A stretch of 64,000 bases of DNA, taken from contig NZ_JADKYM010000014.1 in NCBI RefSeq assembly GCF_015475875.1, positions 1 to 64,000 on the forward strand, read 5' to 3'. A program made the translations under genes and the position numbers. This document shows positions 25,115-33,712 of this stretch, one piece after another; position 1 is the first letter of the stretch, and each line of letters begins with the position of its first letter. The notes under the pieces were generated by a model, which was given only the letters and a program-made list of their open reading frames with translations, had not been told where the DNA came from and did no database searches. The DNA is from Sphingopyxis solisilvae (GTDB lineage Bacteria > Pseudomonadota > Alphaproteobacteria > Sphingomonadales > Sphingomonadaceae).

Positions 25115-27564
25115 CGATATTCTCCAAGATCGCGGACGGCGCCCGCTGCGGCGACGCCCGGCGGGTGCGCGTCGCCGACGGGGGCGCAGCGCCTGCCGTC
25201 GGCAAGCTCCCATTCCGGCGCGGCGCCGGGAGGAAGATCGTCGAGGTAGACGAGGCCGTCCCACGCCACGACCGCGTTGCCGCTGCCTGCGGTGACGGCG
25301 CTTCCGGCTGCGACAAACTCGCCCGAGGCATCGCGAAGAACGGCCTTGGCCGGGTGCAGGCGGGTGACGGGAAATCGCACCACATGCCCGCCGCCGCGCG
25401 CGACGGCCACGCGCTCGCTGACCTTCGGCACCGCAACGTCGGCGGGGAGGTCGAGCGGGTCGATTGCATAAAGCGCCGGATAATAGGCCGCCGCCCAGGG
25501 AATGAGCAGCTTGCCGACCCGGTTGGTGCGCCCGGCAAGCTGGTTTTCATAGCGCACCGGTATTTCGGGGGTGCCGTCGGTCGACACGATGACAAACGCA
25601 TCGGCGACCCGGTTGGCAGCAAAAAGGCTGTTGTCCATGAAGATGAGCGACCCGCTTGCGCCCGCCCAATAGACCGCGCTGTCGGCGCCATAGGCGCCGG
25701 CGCGCAGGAGCACCGGATCGCCCCGCCACGCGATATCGCCGCGCAGCGCGAGCGCGTCGCCGTCGCCGATCGCGCTGGCGCTCCAGCCAAGGCCGCCGGC
25801 GCTGGGCACGGCGCGGCTGTAATCGCCCCGCCAGCTCTGGCCACCGCGGCCGTCGTCGATCCAGCCGGCGGCCAGCATGCCGCGGCGCGCGCCGAGCGGC
25901 AGCGAGAAGGAGAGCGCGCCCGACCAGCGCTTCTCCTCGAAGTCGCGCGACGCGCTGGCGTGCAGCCGGCTGCCGCCGACGAGCGGCAGCGCAAAGGAAG
26001 CGTTCGCCAGCCGGACCGCGGCTTGTCCCTCCTCCTCGACCGCAAAATAACCAAAGCCCAGCGTACCGGCCGTGCCCATCGAGACGCTGAGGGTTGCCGC
26101 GCTCACCGTCCGCGCGCCGCCGCGGGCGGGCAAGTCGATGAGGCCGAGGTCGCGGTAAGCGGCGCTCTGCCGGCTCCGGCGCAGCGCGAGCGAGAAGAGC
26201 CGCGCCTGATATTCGTAGCCGAGCGTCCACTGCGCGCCGTCGCCGGTTTTTGAGCCATCGCCGCTACGGCGAAAGGAGCGGCTGTACGAGCCGCTGACCA
26301 CGCCGCCATTGCCGAGCCTGGCGATGGCGCCGCCGCCGGCCAGCTGCATGTCGTCCGCGATCTCGGCGCGGACTTCGAGCGTGACCGCGCTGCTCACCCC
26401 GTGGCGGAGCGAGGCGGTTGCCGCGACGCCGCCATAGGCAAAGCTGCGGCGGCCATAAGATTCGCGAAAGGCGCCCGCGGCAACGGCGAAATCGGTGAGC
26501 CCGGGACGGAGCAGCGCGCTCGACACATAAAAGGGCGCCGACGTCTCGATGGTGCGGCCATGCAGATCGGTGACGAGAAGCTTTGCTTCGCCTGCGCCAC
26601 TGATCGGGACGAGACTGTCGATCAGGAAGGGACCGGGAGCAACCGTGCCGCCGCCGATGCGCTGGCCGCCGACGACGAGATCGACGGTAGAGGGCAGCGC
26701 GGCATTCCCCGCAAATTCGGGAAGCGGATAGGTGATGATGTCGGGACGGACCGCAAAATCGCGGCTGACCTGCAGCCCTCCGAGCCGCACCGCCGACGCC
26801 CAGGGCAGCGACCGGGTGATGAGATCGCCCGCTTCGATCGTCACGGCGGTCGTCTCGTCGCTGCGGCGCCAGCTGCTGTCATAACGGGTGTAGCGCGTGC
26901 CGCCGCCGCTGCGCAGCATGGCGGTCGTCGAGAAGGCGCCCGCGCCGCTGAACAGCCGGACCTCGTGGAACAGCGTAGCCGTCGTCTTCTGCCCTGCACC
27001 GCCGCTGACATAGCTGTCGTAGTTGAGCAGCGCGCCCATGTCATAGCGGGCCGGCTCGAAGCGGCGCCGCTCTTTCCTGCCGAGGCGCTGGCCGGGGAAA
27101 TAGCGCGGTGCCGCCTCGATCCTCAGCTGCTGGCGCGGCGCGTCATAGGCAGCGCTGACGTCGGCGAGATCCTCGATCGCGATTGTCTCGGTGCGGCCAT
27201 CGAGAAGAAGGCCGGCCTTCTGCAGGTCGGCGCGATCGAGTTCGGTGCGCCCGGCGGCGAGGCGGACCCCGGCGATGACACCAGTGCGGCGCGCATTGAC
27301 GATCAGTTCGAGAAAAAGGTGCTGCGCCTCGGCCGCGATATTTGCATCGCTTTCGGCCCCGGCAGCGGTTTCGGAACCGGTGTCGCGGTCGCCAGGGCCG
27401 CCGCGGGGGGCGACCGGAAGGGACGGGGGCGGGGGAAGCTCGCCGAAACCTGGCGATGCTGCCGCCGCGGCGGCGTCCGCGGGCGGCGACAGCAGCGCGG
27501 CGGCAAGTGCGGCCGCCGCCGTGGCGGCGCGGAGCGGCAGGGGCGAGGCGCTTGCCTGTCGCAC
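25105..27564 (-). CDS. Outer-membrane fimbrial usher, Csu type
   Basis: About 819 residues: a signal peptide (RAATAAAALAAALLSPPADA), an N-terminal domain (LFLELIVNARRTGVIAGVRL), a long 24-strand-type barrel (about 150-680) with LPSTVDLVVGGQRIGGG and TDLHGRTIETSAPFYVSSAL, and C-terminal domains with DLPPGAAPEWELADGRRC. It secretes and orders pilus subunits across the outer membrane. The start is uncertain: a GTG at 27564, just after the chaperone stop and preceded by GGGGA, fits best, while ATGs at 27603 and 27618 inside the chaperone gene are possible. Confidence 0.88.
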   Translation of the reverse strand: MRQASASPLPLRAATAAAALAAALLSPPADAAAAAASPGFGELPPPPSLPVAPRGGPGDRDTGSETAAGAESDANIAAEAQHLFLELIVNARRTGVIAGVRLAAGRTELDRADLQKAGLLLDGRTETIAIEDLADVSAAYDAPRQQLRIEAAPRYFPGQRLGRKERRRFEPARYDMGALLNYDSYVSGGAGQKTTATLFHEVRLFSGAGAFSTTAMLRSGGGTRYTRYDSSWRRSDETTAVTIEAGDLITRSLPWASAVRLGGLQVSRDFAVRPDIITYPLPEFAGNAALPSTVDLVVGGQRIGGGTVAPGPFLIDSLVPISGAGEAKLLVTDLHGRTIETSAPFYVSSALLRPGLTDFAVAAGAFRESYGRRSFAYGGVAATASLRHGVSSAVTLEVRAEIADDMQLAGGGAIARLGNGGVVSGSYSRSFRRSGDGSKTGDGAQWTLGYEYQARLFSLALRRSRQSAAYRDLGLIDLPARGGARTVSAATLSVSMGTAGTLGFGYFAVEEEGQAAVRLANASFALPLVGGSRLHASASRDFEEKRWSGALSFSLPLGARRGMLAAGWIDDGRGGQSWRGDYSRAVPSAGGLGWSASAIGDGDALALRGDIAWRGDPVLLRAGAYGADSAVYWAGASGSLIFMDNSLFAANRVADAFVIVSTDGTPEIPVRYENQLAGRTNRVGKLLIPWAAAYYPALYAIDPLDLPADVAVPKVSERVAVARGGGHVVRFPVTRLHPAKAVLRDASGEFVAAGSAVTAGSGNAVVAWDGLVYLDDLPPGAAPEWELADGRRCAPVGDAHPPGVAAAGAVRDLGEYRCR

Positions 27565-27568
27565 CGGT

Positions 27569-28474
27569 TCATTCCCCGGCGCGGTTTCCGGGTGACAGGC
27601 CATCGGGTGCCCGGCCATCGGGCTGCCGATCATCCGCGCTCGGCCGCGCCGGCACCGGGGCATTTGGCAGCGGCTCCTTGCTTCGCGGGCGAACCGGGGA
27701 CAGTGGGACCGGGGCGGCCGGGAGCGCGTTGACTGAAGCGGCGAGATTGCCTGCGGGATCGGCGCCGCGCGGCAGCGGCCAGCGCATCGTCTCGCCGGCG
27801 AGCACATAGCCCAGCAGTCCCTCGGCGAGCGGGAGGCGGCGGGCGCCGCTTTCAATGGCGACATCGGTGAGGCGGGCATGGCGCTCGCCCGCATTGTGGA
27901 TCTCGGCAAAGGCCTCGTCGCCCTCGACGCCGCGGCGCCAGGCGAGACGCGGCGCGGCGCGGTCGCCGCCCGCCGCGGCAGCGCTGCCTGCGCCGCGGAC
28001 GAAGAGCGGCAGCGAATAGCGCATGCGAAAGGCGATCGCGGCGCCCGGCGGTGCGGCCGCCGCGGCGGGGGCGGGGATCTCGTCGACTATGATCCGGTAG
28101 GCGGCTTCGAAGCGCGGCGGCGGCGCGCCGAGCCGGGTCACGCGGACGAGCTGCTTTGCGCCGGGCGCAATGGTCACAACCGGCGGCGTGGCGACGACAT
28201 CGCCCTGTTCGGCGTAGAGGTTCTTGCCCTCGCGCTGCGCCCAGGCAAAGACCCGGACCTGCAGCGTGACCGTTGTCTTGCCGGGATTTTCGAGCCACAG
28301 CGCGCCGGCCCTGCGATCGGCCTCGATGACGGGATGGACCGGCCAGATCAGGACCGCGCCCGGCCGCCGCGCCGCCGCCGGAGCGGCGAGGGGGCCGAGG
28401 AGCAGGAGCGCGAGGGCGAGCAGCGCCATCGACGCCCGCAGCAGGGGGTGCCGCGAGACGGTACGGCCTACCAT
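27569..28474 (-). CDS. Periplasmic pilus chaperone, Csu type
   Basis: The 301-residue protein has a signal peptide (ALLALALLLLGPLAAPAAA) and an Ig-like chaperone domain: VLIWPVHPVIEADRRAGALW, LWLENPGKTTVTLQVRVFAW, TRLGAPPPRFEAAYRIIVDE. It donates a strand to unfolded subunits and hands them to the usher. The C-terminal 60 residues are Pro/Arg-rich and longer than usual, and overlap potential usher starts. Its ATG (28474) overlaps the end of the SCPU gene by seven bases. Confidence 0.88.
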   Translation of the reverse strand: MVGRTVSRHPLLRASMALLALALLLLGPLAAPAAARRPGAVLIWPVHPVIEADRRAGALWLENPGKTTVTLQVRVFAWAQREGKNLYAEQGDVVATPPVVTIAPGAKQLVRVTRLGAPPPRFEAAYRIIVDEIPAPAAAAAPPGAAIAFRMRYSLPLFVRGAGSAAAAGGDRAAPRLAWRRGVEGDEAFAEIHNAGERHARLTDVAIESGARRLPLAEGLLGYVLAGETMRWPLPRGADPAGNLAASVNALPAAPVPLSPVRPRSKEPLPNAPVPARPSADDRQPDGRAPDGLSPGNRAGE

Positions 28475-29043
28475 GTCAGCGTCACGGTGAGCCGGTCGTC
28501 GTAGACCCCCGGCGCGAGCCCGCCCGGCAGGGTGAGCAAGGCATGGAGCGGTAGCCTTACATCCTCTGCATTGGCTGCGTCGACCGCCACCCCGGTCACC
28601 CCGCCGATCGCGATCGGCTGGCTGCACGCGGCATCGCGGCACAGCTGGTAGGCGATGCGCGCGGAGGCGTCGCCGCCGCGCTGGAGATGGCGCTGGCCGC
28701 TTGCCGCGTGGCTGCCGCCATCGACCGTCATCGAAAGACCAAGCCCCGGGGTGCAGCGCAGCCGGATCGCCTGCGCCGCAGTGGTCGTGGCGCTGTGGGT
28801 GGCGGTCGAGAGGCTGGAATCGGTGCCGAAGTCGAGCGTTCCGATCAATCCGGCATCGCCCGCGCCGCCGAGCCCATCGACCCGGCAGCCGGGCTCGATG
28901 CTGGCGCTGACGTCGAACTGCGCACTGGTCTCGGCGCGCGCCGGCAAGGAAAGGCCGCCCCCGCTCGCGACCAAAACGAGGAGGGCGGCCAGGAACCGGC
29001 GCATTTTTGCACTGTGGGTTTGCATGGGTAGGACCATGATCAT
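28468..29043 (-). CDS. Spore-coat-U domain pilus subunit 2
   Basis: The protein (up to 191 residues) has a signal peptide (RRFLAALLVLVASGGG, ending LPARA), one SCPU domain with the early Cys (SIEPGCRVDG), a second Cys in IRLRCTPGLGL, and the C-terminal strand pattern GVYDDRLTVTLTW. It should be a minor or adaptor subunit of the Csu-type pilus. ATGs at 29025 and 29004 are alternative starts. It lies 21 bases after the first subunit gene. Confidence 0.83.
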   Translation of the reverse strand: MIMVLPMQTHSAKMRRFLAALLVLVASGGGLSLPARAETSAQFDVSASIEPGCRVDGLGGAGDAGLIGTLDFGTDSSLSTATHSATTTAAQAIRLRCTPGLGLSMTVDGGSHAASGQRHLQRGGDASARIAYQLCRDAACSQPIAIGGVTGVAVDAANAEDVRLPLHALLTLPGGLAPGVYDDRLTVTLTW

Positions 29044-29064
29044 GCGCCGGGAGGGAATTTGCGT

Positions 29065-29613
29065 CTAAAGCTCGAGCAGGACGGTGATCGTGTCGCCGTA
29101 GCTGCCTGGCGTGAGCCCGGCCTCGCCAAAGGCGCGGCCATAGATATTCACGCTCTGGACCGCGCCGGTCGGCGCGAGCGCGACGCTGCCGCCGATCGGA
29201 ATGACCGTGGTGCGGCCCGCATCCGAATAGAGATTATAGGTGACGAACTGGCCCGGCGCGGCGCTGTGTGCCATCGCGCGGGCGCCGGCGCCGCTGCCCT
29301 CGCCGTCATTCTCGCCGCCCTGGAAGCGCAGCGTCGGCGCAATGCCCGGGCTGCACTGGATCTGCATCGCCCCGCCGCCGCTCAATATCTCCCCGTCGGC
29401 AGTGGTGAAGAGGCTGTTGTGGGTGCCAAAATCGATCGTGCCGAAATCGGCATTGCCCGCGCCGTCGCCCAGATTCTGGCCGTTGATGATACAGCCTGCC
29501 TCGAGCGTGATCGTGGCATCGACGCTACCGCTGATATCGGCGCGGGCCGGGGTCGTGGTAAGTGTGGCGACAAGGGCGGCGGTTGCCAGCGCGAAATTGT
29601 TGGTGGGTCGCAT
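29065..29613 (-). CDS. Spore-coat-U domain pilus subunit 1 (CsuA/B-like, major pilin candidate)
   Basis: The 182-residue protein has a signal peptide (LATAALVATLTTTPARADI) and a single SCPU domain: ITLEAGCIINGQNLGD, the motif FGTIDFGTHNSLF, a second Cys in MQIQCSPGIAP, and the terminal strand PGSYGDTITVLLEL. As first gene of the operon it is the likely main pilus subunit. GGAG is eight bases before the ATG at 29613; the frame also extends to a GTG at 29622. Confidence 0.87.
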   Translation of the reverse strand: MRPTNNFALATAALVATLTTTPARADISGSVDATITLEAGCIINGQNLGDGAGNADFGTIDFGTHNSLFTTADGEILSGGGAMQIQCSPGIAPTLRFQGGENDGEGSGAGARAMAHSAAPGQFVTYNLYSDAGRTTVIPIGGSVALAPTGAVQSVNIYGRAFGEAGLTPGSYGDTITVLLEL

Positions 29614-29639
29614 ATCAAACACTCCGGATATCGCATCGA

Positions 29640-29790
29640 TTATTCAATAGAATCGAGATACGATTTCGACAGATGCGATGATAACGTCTATCCGTTAACA
29701 ATATATGTGTGTCAAAATGACAAATACTGTATATATTATTCGATATAAACAGTAATAACTGCACAGATACTTTATCTGCACAGCGAGGGC
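29640..29790 (-). promoter_or_regulatory. AT-rich control region of the Csu-type pilus operon
   Basis: This 150-base stretch is strikingly AT-rich against its GC-rich surroundings. It contains three spaced palindromes: TGTCA-AAA-TGACA (29710-29722), ACTGT...ACAGT (29726-29753) and CAGATA-CTT-TATCTG (29764-29778); the last is overlapped by the direct repeat CTGCACAG. The pilus operon begins about 30 bases downstream on the minus strand. It is a probable promoter with operator sites for one or more dimeric regulators. Confidence 0.6.
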
Positions 29791-30328
29791 GCGAGGCGCC
29801 AGATTGAGACGATCCTTCTACCCTCGTCGCGATCCCGTGTCGCGCCCAGGTGAATCCGCTTCGGACAGGCATGGTACGCCAGCGGCTTGTTGTCGCATCT
29901 CGCGGGCGACGCGCGCGGCGCGTCGCGACCCTCGGCGGGCAGCGAGAGCGTTGAAAATTCACCGCAAGACAGAGATTTTTCACCAGGCGGGCGCTGCGGT
30001 GCCGCGAGCGTCGCGCTTGGACGGAAATGCTCCGATCCGGACTCGATTGTCGCCAGGGCGACGGGACGCCGGCGCTCGAACCATTTGCCGGTTGCGATGC
30101 GCGCCAATGGGCGTGCAGGTGTCGCATGACCGCGGCGCGCGCGGACCGGATGGCAAGAGGGGCCATCGTCAACAGGCGCGGCGCCAGCGGACGCAAAATT
30201 TTTGACAAGCGGGCGCTGCCCGTGACAGGAGCAGGGCGAAGCCGTGAAACGAGCGGGGTTGCAGGGCAGTGCGGGATCCGACACCGCTGGCGCGCAGGGG
30301 GATATGGGCATGATGGGCAATTGCGCCG
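29791..30328. other. Gap between pilus control region and J-domain gene
   Basis: About 540 GC-rich bases with only overlapping low-quality frames on both strands. No gene or RNA can be supported; the promoter of the J-domain gene is presumably in the last 100 bases. Confidence 0.4.
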
Positions 30329-30907
30329 ATGACTGAGGGACAATCCTTCGTCGATCTGTACGACATTCTGCATGTCGACCCGGGCTGTGACGACAAGACA
30401 CTCGAGGCCGCTTACCGCTTTCTTGCCAAATTATATCATCCCGATCGCAAGGAAACCGCGGACAGCGAAAAGTTCAACGAGGTGATCGAAGCCTATCGGC
30501 AGTTGCGCGACGTCGACCGGCGCGCCGAATATGACGCGCTTTACGCCGAGCATGGCCGCTACCGCCATTCGCAGCGCTTTCGCGACAGCCGCGCTGCATC
30601 ACCCGACCAGTCGGCGGTGAGCGACGCGGCGGCGCATGCGAAAATCCTGCGCTTCCTTTACGACAGCCGCCGCAAGAATGCGCAGAGTGCCGGCGTTGCC
30701 GGCTTCTATGTCCAGGAGATGCTCGGCTGCAGCGACGAGCAGTTCGAATTCTATCGCTGGTACCTGCTGGCGAAAGGTTACATCGAGACGAACGAACAGG
30801 GTGGGCTCGCGATCACCGTCGAGGGGGTCGATAAGATCATCGCCGAATCGCGCCAGGCCGTCGAGGAGATGCGCCTGATCGCGCAGGCCGCGCCGACGGC
30901 CGACTGA
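30329..30907 (+). CDS. J-domain (DnaJ-like) protein
   Basis: The 192-residue protein has an N-terminal J domain (about 7-70): DLYDILHVDPGCDDKTLEAA, LAKLYHPDRKE with the essential HPD, and VIEAYRQLRDVDRRAEYD. The rest (about 95-185) is helical with YDSRRKNAQSAGVAGFYVQE and a winged-helix-like end, and lacks the Gly/Phe and zinc regions of DnaJ. It should stimulate a DnaK-type chaperone for a special client. It is a single gene with no obvious operon partner. Confidence 0.9.
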   Translation: MTEGQSFVDLYDILHVDPGCDDKTLEAAYRFLAKLYHPDRKETADSEKFNEVIEAYRQLRDVDRRAEYDALYAEHGRYRHSQRFRDSRAASPDQSAVSDAAAHAKILRFLYDSRRKNAQSAGVAGFYVQEMLGCSDEQFEFYRWYLLAKGYIETNEQGGLAITVEGVDKIIAESRQAVEEMRLIAQAAPTAD

Positions 30908-31406
30908 TATATGCGCTGCGGGGCTCGCCTTGGCGCGCGTACGCCCCCGGCAGGGGGTCGCTTTCGGAGACGGGGATGCTGGCGATGCGGGGGTCCACAG
31001 GAGGGCGCGATTTGCTGCCGCTCCCTCCCGAGCACCGCCAGCGACTCCGCTGATAGGATGCCGCGCGCCGGGCGGCCAATGCCGCGCCGCAATTCATCGA
31101 CCAGTCGGGCTATTGCGGCGTCGATCCGTTGTGGGGGCGCTTCGACACGGGGAACCATGGGGCGGGGAGCGGGCAGCAGGCGAATCGAGCAGGGGCAGGG
31201 TGCAGGGGGCAGGGTGCGCGGAGCAGGGGGCGAAGAACATGGAGCAGCGAGGGGCGACCGCAATCCGGGGCGCCGGGGCTGCAAAGGCAGCGCCGCGACC
31301 CGGCTTCAGGCGGCAAGAACAGGAACGCCAATTTGCGTTTGCATCGGCCCCCACTATGGAGCCGCGAAGAACAGCTCGGGACCTGTCATTCGGCGGGGGG
31401 CGTTGG
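30908..31406. other. Gap with a G-rich repetitive stretch
   Basis: Between the J-domain and lipoprotein genes there is no supported gene. Positions 31188-31240 consist of degenerate GCAGGG-type repeats (for example GCAGGGTGCAGGGGGCAGGG), giving a run with strong G-quadruplex potential on the plus strand. The frames here are low complexity. Confidence 0.45.
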
Positions 31407-31832
31407 ATGCGCGTAAACGCTGCCTTGGCAACGGCTTCGCTCCTGCTTTCCGGCTGCGGCGAGGCCGCCGAGGCCGATCGTGCCACAGCCAACTTCGAGC
31501 AGGCCAGTTCGCTCGGCCGCTGGTGCGCCAAACCCTCTACCCTGAGGCAGACCTGGCAGATCATCGAGATCGTCGGCGGCACCGATCCGGTCGCGCGGAT
31601 ATTGGCCGGCGACGGGTCGCGATCCGATCGCCCGCTGGCGGCATCGTCCAGCGGCGAATTCACCGTCGTGGGAGAAGGCTTCGGTGCGACCTACCGGCTC
31701 AATGTCAGCGACGGCGACATCGGCTTATATGATCGCGCCGGGCTGGTTTATCTCGCGAAGCGCATGCAGCCGTCGGAACCGCCCGCTTCATGCCTGGGAG
31801 CGGGGTTCGACGCCGACAGCGCTGCCGGCTGA
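31407..31832 (+). CDS. Predicted lipoprotein of unknown function
   Basis: The 141-residue protein starts MRVNAALATASLLLSGCGEA, with a lipobox (LLSGC) giving a lipidated Cys at 17. The mature part contains TWQIIEIVGG, SSSGEFTVVGEGFGATYRLN and DIGLYDRAGLVYLAKRM, suggestive of a small beta-rich periplasmic domain. A G-rich ribosome site (GGGGGG) precedes the ATG; the same frame runs open upstream without coding character. No family recognised. Confidence 0.7.
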   Translation: MRVNAALATASLLLSGCGEAAEADRATANFEQASSLGRWCAKPSTLRQTWQIIEIVGGTDPVARILAGDGSRSDRPLAASSSGEFTVVGEGFGATYRLNVSDGDIGLYDRAGLVYLAKRMQPSEPPASCLGAGFDADSAAG

Positions 31833-31867
31833 GATGGCGAAGTTCAATTTTTTAACTTCTCGCTGTT

Positions 31868-31998
31868 AAGCAGGCCCTCTCTCGCAAAGTGAAACCGCTC
31901 CGCAGCTGCGGGAGGGTCCTTGCCTTTGCGGTGGTCGACCCATGTCGCCGCAAGGCTGGAAAGGCTCTGTTGCCCGTCAACAGGGCCTTTCCTTCTAT
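31868..31998 (+). ncRNA. Candidate small RNA 1
   Basis: After the lipoprotein gene lies a stretch with several potential stems, including the palindrome CCGCAGCTGCGG (31899-31910) and GCGGTGG...CGCCGC (31928-31951), ending in a 15-base terminator hairpin at 31958-31992. There is no open frame of coding character. Its terminator is nearly the same as that of the next candidate RNA. It could instead be the 3' UTR of the lipoprotein mRNA; no clear promoter was found. Confidence 0.4.
31958..31992 (+). terminator. Intrinsic terminator, copy 1
   Basis: GGAAAGGCTCTGTTG and CAACAGGGCCTTTCC pair as a 15-base stem with one G-U pair and a CCCGT loop. The 3' arm supplies TTTCC and TTCT follows. Confidence 0.7.
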
Positions 31999-32052
31999 CT
32001 GCCGCGGGAGCATGCCGGCAAATCGGGGCCGCCGTGCAATGTTAAACCTGTG

Positions 32053-32080
32053 TTGAAAATTGCGCTTGATGTGCTACGGA
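32053..32080 (+). promoter_or_regulatory. Promoter candidate for small RNA 2
   Basis: TTGAAA (32053-32058) is followed after 16 bases by TACGGA (32075-32080), preceded by TGC in the extended -10 position. The -35 is good and the -10 is weak against the general consensus but like other GC-rich alphaproteobacterial promoters. Transcription would begin near 32086. Confidence 0.45.
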
Positions 32081-32085
32081 TCGAG

Positions 32086-32200
32086 CTCCTGCCCGGCCAT
32101 ACTACCCCGGACGCGCAGGCGGGTCCGCGTTCCGGTTTACCTACCCAGGCCGCCGGACGCCGGAAAGGCTCTGCCGCTGGTCGGCGGAGCCTTTCTTGAT
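32086..32200 (+). ncRNA. Candidate small RNA 2, three hairpins with C-rich loops
   Basis: About 115 bases with no coding character fold by eye into three stems. The first is CCTGC-CCGG...CCGG-ACGC-GCAGG (32088-32119) with loop CCATACTACC. The second is GTCCG...CGGAC (32123-32158) with TTTACCTACCC in the loop. The third is a terminator (32163-32195). Loops carrying CUACC/CCUACCC resemble the exposed anti-Shine-Dalgarno loops of several alphaproteobacterial trans-acting small RNAs. A promoter candidate lies just upstream. Function is inferred, not shown. Confidence 0.5.
32163..32195 (+). terminator. Intrinsic terminator, copy 2
   Basis: GAAAGGCTCTGCCG and CGGCGGAGCCTTTC form a 14-base stem with one G-U pair and a CTGGT loop, followed by TTGA. 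The outer stem sequence is the same as in the hairpin at 31958-31992, while the inner bases differ. Confidence 0.7.
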
Positions 32201-32395
32201 GGACCGGCGCGCTGCCGGCTTGTCGAACCGCCAGAGAGCAGCGCGGGAACGGGCTGGTGCCCGGCGCCGTTATTCTGCGGCTTCTTCCGCCTTCGCGAAC
32301 CACAGCACCCCGGGTCGGCCAGCCCCGTCTGCTCGGGCGATGCCGCGTCGTCCGCGGTGCGGATGGTGGCGCACCCTTTCCGCCGGCCCGGCGCG

Positions 32396-33712
32396 TCACA
32401 GCCGGGCGCAAGGCCACATGACCGGGCGGAGCATCGCGGCGGCGCCGACGAGCGACGCTTCGCCTTCGCCGCGCCCGTCGATGCGCAGCATGGCATTGTC
32501 GCGGCGCTGGACGAGCCGTGCAAGCAGCGGCGTACCGGCGAGGCTGCCTTGCCAGAAGGTACCGTCGGCATTGGCGCGCTGCACCGGGATATTCACAAGC
32601 TCGCCGGCAAAATTCCAGCTCAGCGTCAGCCGCGCGCCGCCCAGCGGCTTGTTCAGCAGCATGGCCACGACGGGGCGTCCGTTGTCGCAGAACAGGCTGA
32701 ACGATTCGATCGTCGGCGAGCCGGCGGCGGCGACATGCGCCACCGGCGCGCGGCCCGCGACCGGCATGAGCTCCCAGGGCGTGCCGGGAAGCGCGGTCGC
32801 GGTCTCGGGCGGGCTGCGCTCGGCAAGGGCGGCGATGCTGGCGGGCAGCGCGATGCGGTCTCCGCTCGCCGGTGCAAAGACCCGCAGCTTGCCCTTTTCC
32901 CACAATCCGACCTGCACGGCGCGGCGCGCCGGGTCGATGAGGATATAGGCCTGCTCGACCCCGCCCTGATGCGTCGCATTGCCCGACAGGTGATAGACGC
33001 GGCCCTGCCGCTCGAGCGGCGACACCACCGCGAGATTGGTTTTGAGTACCTCGAACTTGGAGCCGAGCTGGGCGCGCAGCGCCGCGGCGATTGCGCCGCG
33101 CTCGAACAGGTCGATATTGCTGCCGTCATAGTCGCCGGGATAACGGCCTTCGAGCGCCGCGAGATTGCTCCATTCCGCCGGTGTTGCCCGGGCTGGGGCG
33201 GGCGTGGCCGGCGCAGGCAGCGTCTGCGGCGGCGAGGGCGCTGTCGTCGCCGCGGGGCCGCAGCGCTCGAGACGTGCGGCACGGGTGAAGGCGGCATGAA
33301 ACGGATCGGCGCGCTGGCCGGGCGGAAGATCGGCCTCGATGCCGATGACGCCGCGTTTCTCGCCGTCGTTGATGGTGAGCCGCACGGGGCCAAAGTCCGG
33401 GTTGCCGCGCGGAAAGGGGAAGACGACCATCGCGATACCCCGATACGCGGGCCCCATATAGCTCGGTGCGAACTCGACGGTGGCCGGCTTGACGGTGCGC
33501 CCGAGGGCCCGGAAGGCGAAACCGCTCTCGCCGATCGTCAGCCGCGGCTCGGTCCGGCAGTCGCCGCCCGGCGCATAATCGCCGTAGATATGTTCAAGCT
33601 GCTGGCCCTTGAGGCTGCCCACCGGGACGGCCCCCGCCGGCATCGCCGTCATGATCGCCGCGGTTACGATCAGGGCGGTGATGCCGCAATGGCGCGCTTT
33701 CATATCGGTCAT
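32396..33712 (-). CDS. Exported protein of unknown function
   Basis: The 438-residue protein has a signal peptide (GITALIVTAAIMTAMPAGA) and a mature part in two halves joined by a Pro/Ala/Thr linker (about 165-185). The first half has GQQLEHIYGDYAPGGDCRTE and TIESF-like strands; the second has EQAYILIDPARRAVQVGLWE and a C-terminal beta-rich region (SLFCDNGRPVVAMLLNKPLG). I do not recognise a family. The ATG at 33712 starts just before the signal peptide, with a second in-frame ATG at 33703. It stands alone, minus strand. Confidence 0.7.
   Translation of the reverse strand: MTDMKARHCGITALIVTAAIMTAMPAGAVPVGSLKGQQLEHIYGDYAPGGDCRTEPRLTIGESGFAFRALGRTVKPATVEFAPSYMGPAYRGIAMVVFPFPRGNPDFGPVRLTINDGEKRGVIGIEADLPPGQRADPFHAAFTRAARLERCGPAATTAPSPPQTLPAPATPAPARATPAEWSNLAALEGRYPGDYDGSNIDLFERGAIAAALRAQLGSKFEVLKTNLAVVSPLERQGRVYHLSGNATHQGGVEQAYILIDPARRAVQVGLWEKGKLRVFAPASGDRIALPASIAALAERSPPETATALPGTPWELMPVAGRAPVAHVAAAGSPTIESFSLFCDNGRPVVAMLLNKPLGGARLTLSWNFAGELVNIPVQRANADGTFWQGSLAGTPLLARLVQRRDNAMLRIDGRGEGEASLVGAAAMLRPVMWPCARL

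Noticed and set aside
26401..27732. Plus-strand frame of 443 codons opposite the usher
   Set aside because: Composition is that of a GC-rich shadow; the usher on the other strand has clear family features.
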